Notes: generated by a model from the sequence alone, not told the origin. DNA of 21,368 bases from Scatosoma sp045655705 (GCA_045655705.1 JAZOPU010000098.1:1-21368); one strand, 5' to 3'; counted from the stretch's first letter, positions 6,896 through 14,747 are shown. A program made the numbers and translations.

Positions 6896-7690
6896 ATGTC
6901 AGGACATAGCAAATGGCACAACATACAAGCAAAGAAAGGTAAGGCGGACGCGGCGAAAGGTAGAATTTTCACTAAAATCGGAAGAGAAATCGCGGTTGCG
7001 GCAAAGAGCAATCCTAATCCGGAAACGAACAGTAAGCTTGCGGATATCATCGCCAAAGCAAAAGCGGCGAATATGCCCAACGATAACATTCAACGCAGTA
7101 TCAAAAAAGCGGCAGGTGAATTGAGCGGTGCGGATTATAAAGAACTCACCTACGAAGGCTATGGCGTAGCAGGCTCGGCGGTAATTATCGTTACGCTTAC
7201 GGATAATATCAACCGTACGGCGGGCGACGTGCGCGCAATTTTGGGCAAGCACGGCGGTTCGATGGGCAACACGGGTTGCGTTTCTTATAATTTCGATAAT
7301 AAAGGCTATATCGTTGTTGAAAGAACGGTAGAGCTTGACGAAGACACTATGACCGAATACGCGCTGGAAGCGGGTGCGGACGACGTTGTGACAAGCGACG
7401 ACGTGTACGAAATTTTCACTGCTCCCGAAGCGTTCTCCGACGTTCGTAAATATCTCGAAGATAAGAACGCGGAACTTATGGCGGCAGCACCCAAAGGACG
7501 CAGAAACGAAGAAGAAGAGCCTAAAATCCGTTTCGTGCAAGCGGAAGTGGCAATGATACCCCAAAACAAAATCGAACTTCCCGCGGATAAAGTAGCGACG
7601 TTTGAAAAAATGATCGACGCGCTTGAAGATCTCGACGACGTGCAAAACGTATACCATAACGTAGACTTGCCCGACGACGAAGAAGAATAA
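6896..7690 (+). CDS. yebC: YebC/PmpR/TACO1 family protein
   Basis: A 264-residue member of the YebC family, long annotated as a transcriptional regulator and more recently linked to helping ribosomes through proline-rich stretches. Diagnostic parts: N-terminal MSGHSKWHNIQAKKGKADAA, then NMPNDNIQRSIKKAAG (59-74), TDNINRTAGDVR (102-113), GSMGNTGCVSY (121-131) and the C-terminal LEDLDDVQNVYHNVDLP. It is longer than the usual 240-250 residues because of a charged insert around 192-212 (APKGRRNEEEEPK) between the second and third domains. The ribosome binding site AAGGAG lies in the 3' end of the preceding methyltransferase gene, whose stop is one base from this ATG. Confidence 0.96.
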   Translation: MSGHSKWHNIQAKKGKADAAKGRIFTKIGREIAVAAKSNPNPETNSKLADIIAKAKAANMPNDNIQRSIKKAAGELSGADYKELTYEGYGVAGSAVIIVTLTDNINRTAGDVRAILGKHGGSMGNTGCVSYNFDNKGYIVVERTVELDEDTMTEYALEAGADDVVTSDDVYEIFTAPEAFSDVRKYLEDKNAELMAAAPKGRRNEEEEPKIRFVQAEVAMIPQNKIELPADKVATFEKMIDALEDLDDVQNVYHNVDLPDDEEE

Positions 7691-7705
7691 AATGCTTTCA
7701 TTTGC

Positions 7706-7734
7706 TTGACAGCATTGAAAAATTATGGTAAAAT
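7706..7734 (+). promoter_or_regulatory. Sigma-A promoter of the riboswitch-ATPase transcript
   Basis: TTGACA (7706-7711), 17-base spacer and TAAAAT (7729-7734) with an extended -10 TGG just before it. Confidence 0.88.
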
Positions 7735-7747
7735 TAGAAAGTAATCC

Positions 7748-7832
7748 CGCGAGGGAGTAGCGAGCGCCATAAGGCGCGAACAAGTCAACAACACTGCCTT
7801 TGGGCTGGCTTGTTTTTATCGCAAGACTCGCG
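7748..7832 (+). promoter_or_regulatory. yybP-ykoY manganese riboswitch aptamer
   Basis: P1 pairs CGCGAG (7748-7753) with CTCGCG (7827-7832). The two conserved internal-loop strands of this class are present: GGGAGTAGCG (7753-7762) on the 5' side and GCAAGACTC (7821-7829) on the 3' side; together they form the Mn2+ site in solved structures. P2 is GCGCC/GGCGC (7764-7768, 7773-7777). P3 is AACAAG (7779-7784) with CTTGTT (7809-7814). The order matches the Lactococcus lactis yybP RNA. The class senses Mn2+ and controls Mn2+/cation exporters, which fits the downstream P-type ATPase. Confidence 0.92.
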
Positions 7833-7903
7833 TATGGCAAAAGAAAAAAGCTGTACGCGGAAGATAGGTAACCGAACCCCAAGTACAGCACTTGGGGTTT
7901 TTT
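7829..7903 (+). terminator. Riboswitch expression platform with intrinsic terminator
   Basis: The terminator pairs AACCCCAAGT (7875-7884) with ACTTGGGGTT (7890-7899), loop ACAGC, then a T-run to 7903. Two alternative helices are visible upstream: CGCGTA (7829-7834) with TACGCG (7854-7859), which would use the 3' strand of aptamer P1; and GCTGTAC (7850-7856) with GTACAGC (7883-7889), which overlaps the terminator apex and could act as an antiterminator. The two share 7854-7856, so they exclude each other. Mn2+ binding, by holding P1, should favour read-through. Confidence 0.85.
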
Positions 7904-7926
7904 ATATATCAAAAAAGGAGAGAAAT

Positions 7927-10572
7927 ATGAAACATTATTGCGAAGAAAGTAGCGCGGTATTGCAAGCAACGGGCAGTTCCAAAGAAAACGGCTTGACTTC
8001 CCAAGAAGCGGTAAAGCGTCTGGAAGAAAACGGCAGAAACAAGCTTGCCGCGGCGAAGAAAAAATCAATCGTTCGTAGATTTTTTGAACAGCTTGCCGAT
8101 CCTATGATCATAATCTTAATCGTAGCGGCGGCAATCAGCGGTGTGCTTGCGGTGATCGAAAACGAAGGTTTTGCGGACGTGATTATCATTATGGCGGTGG
8201 TGCTCGTCAACGCAGTGCTCGGCGTATTGCAAGAAAGTAAAGCGGAAAAGGCAATCGAAGCGTTGCAGGAAATGTCCGCGGCAACTTCTAAGGTCTTACG
8301 GGAGGGGAAAGTCTTGTCCGTACCCAGCGAAGAGCTTGTCGTGGGGGATATCGTATTGCTCGAAGCTGGCGACGCCGTTCCTGCCGACGCGCGTATTATT
8401 GAAAACGCAAGCTTGAAAATCGAAGAAGCGGCGCTCACTGGCGAATCCGTTCCCGTAACGAAAACGGACGAAAAAATCACGCTCGGTTCGGCAAAAGACG
8501 TACCTTTGGGCGATAGAAAAAATATGGTTTACATGGGCAGTACCGTGGTGTACGGTCGTGGCGTTGCGGTGGTAACGGCGACGGGTATGGACACGGAAAT
8601 GGGCAAGATTGCAGGCGCACTCGCGCAAGCGCAAGAAGGTAAAACGCCTTTGCAAATCAAGCTTGGTCAGCTTTCGAGAATACTCACGTGGCTCGTGCTT
8701 GGTATTTGTGGTGTGGTGTTTGCCGTGCAACTTATCCGTGCGGGTAATTTCAGCTTCGAGCAAACGATATTGCCGTCGTTTATGGTAGCCGTGTCGCTTG
8801 CCGTTGCTGCAATCCCCGAAGGGCTTGCGGCGGTGGTTACGGTGGTGCTTTCTATCGGTGTTACGAATATGTCCAAGCGCAACGCGATCATTCGTAAGCT
8901 TACCGCAGTGGAAACGCTTGGTTGCGCACAAATTATTTGCTCGGATAAAACGGGTACGCTTACGCAAAATAAAATGACCGTTGTCGAAAGCTTTGGCGAA
9001 GACGAAAAATATATCGCGAGTGCGATGGCACTTTGTTCGGATGCGGAGCTTGACCGCGAAGGCACGGTGACGGGCGAACCGACGGAAGCCGCGCTCGTGG
9101 CTTGGGCGCAAAAGCTGGATATGCCTAAATACGATTTAAAAAATACGCTTCCCCGCGTTGGCGAATTGCCTTTCGATTCGGGTCGAAAAATGATGTCTAC
9201 CTTGCACGCACGTGAAAAAGACGTCGTGCAATACACGAAGGGTGCACCCGACGTGGTGGTGGATAGATGTACCCACTATTTAAAAGACGGCAAAGCCGTG
9301 AAAATGACGAAAGCGTATAAAGAAGAAATTCTTGCGGCGAATAAGGCAATGGCGGATAAAGCGTTGCGCGTGCTTGCGCTCGCGGAGCGTGTTTGGGAAG
9401 AAAAACCCGACGAGTTAGAAAGCGAAACGTTGGAAACGTCTCTTTGTTTTGTAGGGCTTTGCGGTATGATAGACCCCGTTCGCCCCGAAGTAAAAGACGC
9501 GATTTCTCAATGTCGAGAAGCGGGTATTCGTCCGATTATGATCACGGGCGACCACGTGGACACGGCGGTGGCGATTGCCAAAGAACTTGGCATTTTGGAA
9601 GAAGGTATCCGCGCAATCACGGGTGCGCAACTCGACGAAATGGACGAAGACACGTTCCAAAAAGAATTTATGAATATCGGCGTGTATGCGCGCGTACAAC
9701 CCGAACATAAAACGCGTATCGTAAACGCATGGAAAGGCGCGGGCTACGTTACGGCAATGACGGGCGACGGCGTGAACGACGCACCCTCTATCAAGTCCGC
9801 GGATATAGGCGTGGGTATGGGTATCACGGGTACGGACGTAACCAAAAACGTTGCGGATATGGTCCTTACCGACGACAATTTCGCCACGATTGTGGGCGCG
9901 GTAGAAGAAGGCAGAAGAATTTACGATAATATCCGTAAGGCTATACAATTCTTGCTCGCATCGAATATGAGTGAAGTAATTGCGATTTTCGTGTCCACGC
10001 TCCTTGGTTTTACCATTCTCAAACCCGTGCATTTGCTTTGGATTAACCTTGTTACCGACTGTTTTCCCGCGTTGGCGCTTGGTATGGAAAAATCCGAACC
10101 GGACGTTATGAAACGCAAACCCCGAAGCTCCAAAGCAGGCATTTTTGCCGAAGGAATGGGCGCGGATATTCTCTATCAAGGTATTATCGTATCCATTTTA
10201 ACTCTTCTTTCCTATTTCCTTGGTCATTTTATTGCGGAAGGGGAATGGACGATTGCAAATAGCGCACACGGCATGACGATGGCGTTTTTAACGATGTCGA
10301 TGGCAGAAATTTTCCACAGCTTTAATATGCGTTCACAACGTAAGAGCTTGTTTAGCTTAAAAACGCATAACAAAACGTTGCTTATCGCAGGTCTTGGCTC
10401 GCTGATTGCCACGACGCTCGTTTGTGAAATACCTTTCCTTGCAGAAGCGTTTGGATTTGAAGCCGTAAGCCTTATGGAATACGCAATCGCGATCGTAATC
10501 GGCGCATGTATTATTCCAATCGTGGAAATCGTAAAGCTTTGTCAGCGCAAAGCGGAACAAAATAGAAAATAA
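7927..10572 (+). CDS. P2A-type (SERCA/PMR1-like) cation-transporting P-type ATPase
   Basis: An 881-residue membrane ATPase. Actuator motif TGES at 171-174; M4 motif PEGL at 297-300; phosphorylation motif DKTGTLT with D340; nucleotide-domain KGAPD (438-442); hinge TGDGVNDAP (612-620). Cation-site residues of calcium pumps are present: E298 (M4), N680 and E683 (M5, SNMSEV), N707, T710 and D711 (M6, NLVTD) and E794 (M8). Residue 301 is Ala where SERCA has the second proline of PEGLP. About ten membrane segments fit. The ribosome binding site AGGAG precedes ATG 7927. The Mn2+ riboswitch upstream points to Mn2+ (and perhaps Ca2+) export, as known for riboswitch-controlled streptococcal pumps. The protein sequence alone would say Ca2+. 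Confidence 0.93.
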   Translation: MKHYCEESSAVLQATGSSKENGLTSQEAVKRLEENGRNKLAAAKKKSIVRRFFEQLADPMIIILIVAAAISGVLAVIENEGFADVIIIMAVVLVNAVLGVLQESKAEKAIEALQEMSAATSKVLREGKVLSVPSEELVVGDIVLLEAGDAVPADARIIENASLKIEEAALTGESVPVTKTDEKITLGSAKDVPLGDRKNMVYMGSTVVYGRGVAVVTATGMDTEMGKIAGALAQAQEGKTPLQIKLGQLSRILTWLVLGICGVVFAVQLIRAGNFSFEQTILPSFMVAVSLAVAAIPEGLAAVVTVVLSIGVTNMSKRNAIIRKLTAVETLGCAQIICSDKTGTLTQNKMTVVESFGEDEKYIASAMALCSDAELDREGTVTGEPTEAALVAWAQKLDMPKYDLKNTLPRVGELPFDSGRKMMSTLHAREKDVVQYTKGAPDVVVDRCTHYLKDGKAVKMTKAYKEEILAANKAMADKALRVLALAERVWEEKPDELESETLETSLCFVGLCGMIDPVRPEVKDAISQCREAGIRPIMITGDHVDTAVAIAKELGILEEGIRAITGAQLDEMDEDTFQKEFMNIGVYARVQPEHKTRIVNAWKGAGYVTAMTGDGVNDAPSIKSADIGVGMGITGTDVTKNVADMVLTDDNFATIVGAVEEGRRIYDNIRKAIQFLLASNMSEVIAIFVSTLLGFTILKPVHLLWINLVTDCFPALALGMEKSEPDVMKRKPRSSKAGIFAEGMGADILYQGIIVSILTLLSYFLGHFIAEGEWTIANSAHGMTMAFLTMSMAEIFHSFNMRSQRKSLFSLKTHNKTLLIAGLGSLIATTLVCEIPFLAEAFGFEAVSLMEYAIAIVIGACIIPIVEIVKLCQRKAEQNRK

Positions 10573-10577
10573 AAGCT

Positions 10578-10607
10578 TTTTCGCCCGCCTACGTAGGCGG
10601 GCGAAAA
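10578..10607 (+). repeat. Perfect inverted repeat after the ATPase gene (hairpin, possible terminator)
   Basis: TTTTCGCCCGCCT (10578-10590) and AGGCGGGCGAAAA (10595-10607) are exact complements around ACGT, five bases after the stop. The hairpin is very stable, but neither strand has a U-tract outside the stem, so it is an atypical terminator; it may instead protect the 3' end of the message. Confidence 0.7.
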
Positions 10608-10693
10608 TCGTCGAAAAACGAAAAATAAGGTAACCATACCCGCGTTGAAAAAATTTTTTAAGCAAAATAATGCAAGAAATTTCCTTAAAACTC

Positions 10694-10722
10694 TTGACCG
10701 CAAGGCACGGATATGGTATAAT
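10694..10722 (+). promoter_or_regulatory. Sigma-A promoter of the repeat-protein gene
   Basis: TTGACC (10694-10699), 17-base spacer, perfect TATAAT (10717-10722) with an extended -10 TGG. The leader to the start codon is about 58 bases. Between the preceding hairpin and this promoter (10608-10693) I see only AT-rich sequence. Confidence 0.9.
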
Positions 10723-10786
10723 GGTAAGTAGTAAAAGCAGTATTCTAACTTTTTTTGAGAAAAAAGGCAAAGAATTGAGGTGAAAT

Positions 10787-12751
10787 ATGGCGGATAAAAA
10801 ACAAATGGACACTTCCAAAATCGACGCTTTGTATAGTTGGATCTCCTACGACTTGCAAAAAATGAAGAGTGAGCTTATGGGCGAAATGAAATATTCGTCG
10901 GTTCAGCTCGGGTCTTTGTATCAAGAGATCAAAAACGATAAAGATAAATCGTCGCAAGCGATTTCGCAAGAGATCCGTTATAGCTACAAGCAAAACCAAA
11001 CCATTTACGACGGTTTGGCAAGAATGCTTACCGAAGAAGTAGGCGCGCGCCTCAATGCTATGGACGAAAAAGTTGGGGCTTTGGAGCAAACGCAAAAAAC
11101 GATTAAAGACGTAGTGGCGGAAGTTATTGCCAAGCTTGATGAAGTGCAAGAAAGCGTTTCCACTTCCGTGAAAGCGCACGTGGACGAAGCTTTACCCGCG
11201 CTCGAAGAAGCTGTTGGCGAAATTAAGTATAGCTACGTACAGCAACAAGCAATCTACGACGGTCTTACCACGCTTATTCAAAGTGAAGTGATTGCGCGTT
11301 TAGACGACGCGAGCGCAAAGCTTTCTATGCTCGAACAAATCGACGGGGCACTCAATGCACTCCAAGAAAAGCTTGCCGAATTAGAAGCAAACGATTTTAA
11401 AGTGACAATGGAAGAGTGTGTTGGAGAACACAGCCGTCAAGTATTAGAAGCGGTAAACGCTATTCCCGTTGCGGAGAACGTGGATTATAACCGTATCGTA
11501 GACGAAGTGGGCGATAAGGTTTTGGATCTTCTTGGCGAGATTGTTCTTCCCACAGAAAAAGACCCCGAAGAATTGATTGCAAAAGTCGATTATGATAAAA
11601 TTGCCTATGGCACGGCAGAAAAAGTCGTTGAGTCCTTGCCGTACCCCGAAAAGGTAAACTATCGTCGTATCGACGAAGCGTTTATCAAAGCGGCGGAAAA
11701 AGTACAAGTGCAAGTGAGCGAAGAAACGCTTAACGCGACGGTAACGTCGGCGGTAGAAAAAGCGTTTGAGGCGCTGGATATGGACGCGCTTGCGCAAAAG
11801 ATCGCGGATAAATTGCAAATCCCCGTTCCCCAAGCTCCTGCAATCGACTATGATTTGCTTGCGGAAAAGGTAGCGGAGAAAATTCAACTCCCGACGGCTG
11901 CGGAAACGGACTACGGCCGTATCCAAACAATAGTTGCAAGCACGGTTGTGCCCGTAGAAGTGCCCGAAACGGATTATGAACGTATTGCGAAAATCGTAGA
12001 AGAAAAATTAAACGAAAAAGAAAATAAACAGCCTACATACGAATTCGTTGTGGACGAAGAAGGCGTACAGGCGATAGCAAAGGGCGTGGCGAGCGAGCTT
12101 TGCACGGTATGCACAAATTGTCAAGATGCACCCGTAGAAGAAACGGTGGAAACGGTCGAAGAGCCCGCCCAAGAAACCGTGGAAGAACTTGCCGTGGCAG
12201 AAGAGATTGCCGTAGTAGAAGAACCGCAACTTGTGGACGTAAGCGACTCGCTTGTGGAACGCCTGAACAGAAGCTTTACGGCGAAGATGAAACAAAGCGC
12301 GGATAAAGTGAAGAAGTATTATAGCGATATCAAGAACGCTTTAACTTCGTATGATCGTCTTAATTCAAACGTCAGCTGGAACGGCGATAGATTTAACTTT
12401 GGTAGAAACACGGTTGCTAAAATGCTTATTCGCGGTAAAACGCTGTGCCTTCTTTTGGCGCTCGATCCCGAAGCGGAAGATTTGCCGATAGCCACCTATC
12501 ACCAAAAGAACGTGGGCGATCAAAAGGCGCACGAAGACACGCCGTTTATGGTTAAGATCACGAGTGATTTGGCGTCGAGAAAAGCCGTTCGTTTGGTAAA
12601 CGTATTGGCAGAAAAACTTGAAGCGAAGAAAGCCGAGGGTTTCGCGCCTGTTGATTACGTGCAAGAATACAGCTATGAAAGCGACGAAAAGTTAATGGAA
12701 GCGGGATATATCAAAAAATCCTTGGAAAAGAAAGTCGATTTTAATTTCTAA
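10787..12751 (+). CDS. Uncharacterised helical repeat protein with DY-type repeats and conserved C-terminal domain
   Basis: A 654-residue acidic, cytoplasmic-looking protein: no signal peptide or membrane segment. Layers seen: (1) N-terminal helical region with three related units, EMKYSSVQLGSLYQEI (33-48), EIRYSYKQNQTIYDGL (62-77) and EIKYSYVQQQAIYDGL (145-160), the last two each followed by a heptad-like coil. (2) Residues 232-410, repeats centred on [VIT]-[DN]-Y-x-x-[IL], at 233, 268, 290, 353, 375 and 396, often followed by A-x-x-V-A-E-K-[IL] and a Pro-rich gap. (3) C439-x2-C442-x2-C445. (4) Glu/Val-rich linker, 449-485. (5) Compact C-terminal domain, 495-654, with SFTAKMKQS and RGKTLCLLLALDP; I recall similar domains in unnamed Clostridia proteins. 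GAGGTG and ATG 10787 are well placed. Single-gene unit with its own promoter. A scaffold-like role is only a guess. Confidence 0.75.
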   Translation: MADKKQMDTSKIDALYSWISYDLQKMKSELMGEMKYSSVQLGSLYQEIKNDKDKSSQAISQEIRYSYKQNQTIYDGLARMLTEEVGARLNAMDEKVGALEQTQKTIKDVVAEVIAKLDEVQESVSTSVKAHVDEALPALEEAVGEIKYSYVQQQAIYDGLTTLIQSEVIARLDDASAKLSMLEQIDGALNALQEKLAELEANDFKVTMEECVGEHSRQVLEAVNAIPVAENVDYNRIVDEVGDKVLDLLGEIVLPTEKDPEELIAKVDYDKIAYGTAEKVVESLPYPEKVNYRRIDEAFIKAAEKVQVQVSEETLNATVTSAVEKAFEALDMDALAQKIADKLQIPVPQAPAIDYDLLAEKVAEKIQLPTAAETDYGRIQTIVASTVVPVEVPETDYERIAKIVEEKLNEKENKQPTYEFVVDEEGVQAIAKGVASELCTVCTNCQDAPVEETVETVEEPAQETVEELAVAEEIAVVEEPQLVDVSDSLVERLNRSFTAKMKQSADKVKKYYSDIKNALTSYDRLNSNVSWNGDRFNFGRNTVAKMLIRGKTLCLLLALDPEAEDLPIATYHQKNVGDQKAHEDTPFMVKITSDLASRKAVRLVNVLAEKLEAKKAEGFAPVDYVQEYSYESDEKLMEAGYIKKSLEKKVDFNF

Positions 12752-12872
12752 CCCCGCTAAAATCACCAAAGAAACCACATATAAATAAAAGAGTAAGAGG
12801 GCTGATAATTGCATATTTTCGGCTCTCTATTTTATGGGCGGGGCGTTCCCGCCAAGGAGAAATAAAGAATCA
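12752..12872 (+). other. Intergenic region before rnj: weak terminator and leader hairpin
   Basis: AGAGGGCTGA (12796-12805) pairs with TCGGCTCTCT (12819-12828) over 10 bp with two wobbles, followed by only TTTT, so termination is probably partial. A second hairpin, GGCGGG (12837-12842) with CCCGCC (12848-12853), sits one base before the AAGGAG ribosome binding site of rnj. No convincing sigma-A promoter is visible, so rnj may depend partly on read-through. Confidence 0.55.
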
Positions 12873-14747
12873 GTGAAAGAAAAGAAAGAAAAACAAGAAT
12901 CCAAAGTAATACAAGTGAAATCCACCACGAAAAAATCTCGTGGTGCGAAAAAAAATCCCAAAGGCACGGCGTTTGATACAGGCTTGACCTATTTCCCGCC
13001 CAAAACGGAAGACAAGCCCAAACGCAAACAACCTACTCCCGTAAAAATGCAAACGGCGGACAAGCCCAAAGAAAGAAAAACGGGTAAAAAACAAAAGCCT
13101 GTCAAGATCATCTTCCTTGGGGGCGTGGGCGAGATCGGAAAAAACATCACGGCGATAGAATACGGCAACGATATTATCGTTGTGGACGCGGGCTTGACCT
13201 TTCCCAACGGCGAAGATATGCCGGGGATTGATTCCGTTGTGCCCGACACCACCTATCTTGCACAAAATAAAGACAAGGTTCGCGCCGTCATTCTCACGCA
13301 CGGTCACGAAGACCATATCGGCGGTGTGCCTTATCTTATGAAAGAACTCAACGAGTACACGCCCATTTACGGCACGAAACTCACACTTATGCTCACGGAT
13401 AATAAATTGCAAGAGCACCATATCCAAAACGTGCTCCAACGCGTGGTTGAACCGGGTGAAAAGATTGCGCTGGGGGCGTTCCAAGTGGAGTTTATCAACG
13501 TAAACCATTCCATTTCAGGTGCTTGTGCCTTGGCGATCCGAACGCCCAACGGGCTTATTTATCATAGCGGTGATTTCAAAATCGACCTTACGCCCGTAGC
13601 GGGTGAACCCATTGATTTTAAGCGTATTGCCGAGATCGGAAAAGAAGGTGTGCTTTTATATATGGGCGAATCGACAAATATCGAACGCGCAGGGTATACC
13701 ATGAGTGAAACGGTCGTTGGCACAACGCTCGATCACCTTTTTTCGGAAAATATGACAAGAAGGCTAATTATCGCCACCTTTGCGTCCAACGTACACCGCT
13801 TGCAACAAATTATTGATTTGGCTGTCAAGTATCGAAGAAAAGTGGCGCTTTCGGGGCGCAGTATGTTCAAGGTGGTAGACGCGGCGGTGAAGATCGGGGA
13901 ATTAAAAATCCCCGAAGGCGTGCTGATTGACGTGGAAAAAACGAAAAACCTGTTCGACGGCGAGCTTTTGATTGTATCGACGGGTTCGCAGGGTGAACCG
14001 ATGAGCGCGCTCACGCGTATGGCTTCGGGGGATTTTAATAAAGTAACCGTGGGCGAAAACGACACGATTATCATTTCCGCAAATCCTATTCCAGGGAACG
14101 AGAAAATGATTTATCGCGTGATCAATAACCTTTATAAAAAAGGCGCGCGCGTGGTGTATGAAAGCTTGGAAAAAATCCACGTTTCCGGGCACGCATGTCA
14201 AGAAGAACACAAAATCTTGCACTCGTTGTTAAACCCGAAATTCTTCATTCCCGTGCACGGGGAATACCGCCACTTAAAACGGCATGCACAGCTTGCGCAA
14301 GCACTGGGTATGCCCGAGCGGAACATTTTAATTACGGAAGTGGGGAACTGTGTGGAGCTTACGCAAAACGAAATGCGTTTTGGTGAAAACGTACCTTCGG
14401 GCACGCGCCTTATCGACGGCGACGGCGTGGAAGATTACGGCACGAGCGAAGTTATGAAAGACAGATTGAAAATGTCTGCCGACGGCGTTTGCGCCGTTGC
14501 GCTTGCGACGAGCGGGAACTACGTGGTGGGCGAAATTGCCGTGGAAATGCACGGTTGTATGGACGCGGAAAACGCGGACACCGACGCGGAAATTCGACAG
14601 GTAATTCAACGTGCGGTGGAAAATTATGATTATGAAAACGGAACGAAAGCGGAGCTTTCCCGTTTTGTGCAAAAAGCCTTAAAAAATTATTTCTATAAAA
14701 AGACCAAACAATCTCCGCTCGTTGTCGTTTCCGTGTTGGAAGTATAA
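12873..14747 (+). CDS. rnj: Ribonuclease J (metallo-beta-lactamase/beta-CASP)
   Basis: A 624-residue RNase J: endonuclease and 5'-3' exonuclease for mRNA turnover and rRNA maturation. Metal motif HGHEDH at 143-148, H212, HSGDFKID with D234, and the beta-CASP motif PVHGEYRHLKRHA; a C-terminal domain follows. The first ~75 residues form a Lys/Pro-rich, probably disordered extension that could bind RNA; some RNase J proteins have one, while Bacillus J1 does not. Residues 265-269 read GESTN where the family usually has SDSTN. Start: AAGGAGA (12854-12860) lies 12 bases before GTG 12873; an in-frame ATG at 12834 overlaps the leader hairpin and lacks a ribosome binding site, though it cannot be excluded. 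Gap to trmR is 24 bases, so an operon is likely. Confidence 0.93.
   Translation: MKEKKEKQESKVIQVKSTTKKSRGAKKNPKGTAFDTGLTYFPPKTEDKPKRKQPTPVKMQTADKPKERKTGKKQKPVKIIFLGGVGEIGKNITAIEYGNDIIVVDAGLTFPNGEDMPGIDSVVPDTTYLAQNKDKVRAVILTHGHEDHIGGVPYLMKELNEYTPIYGTKLTLMLTDNKLQEHHIQNVLQRVVEPGEKIALGAFQVEFINVNHSISGACALAIRTPNGLIYHSGDFKIDLTPVAGEPIDFKRIAEIGKEGVLLYMGESTNIERAGYTMSETVVGTTLDHLFSENMTRRLIIATFASNVHRLQQIIDLAVKYRRKVALSGRSMFKVVDAAVKIGELKIPEGVLIDVEKTKNLFDGELLIVSTGSQGEPMSALTRMASGDFNKVTVGENDTIIISANPIPGNEKMIYRVINNLYKKGARVVYESLEKIHVSGHACQEEHKILHSLLNPKFFIPVHGEYRHLKRHAQLAQALGMPERNILITEVGNCVELTQNEMRFGENVPSGTRLIDGDGVEDYGTSEVMKDRLKMSADGVCAVALATSGNYVVGEIAVEMHGCMDAENADTDAEIRQVIQRAVENYDYENGTKAELSRFVQKALKNYFYKKTKQSPLVVVSVLEV

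Noticed and set aside
7691..7716. AATGCT/AGCATT inverted repeat as a yebC terminator
   Set aside because: Only 6 bp with a 14-base loop, no U-tract, and it overlaps the -35 box of the next promoter.
7810..7926. A longer ATPase reading frame beginning inside the riboswitch
   Set aside because: The extra 39 codons cover the aptamer and terminator; AGGAG before ATG 7927 gives a normal family N-terminus.
6899..8068. 389-codon open frame on the minus strand
   Set aside because: It is antisense to yebC and the manganese riboswitch; its composition is typical of mirror frames and has no ribosome binding site or family motif.
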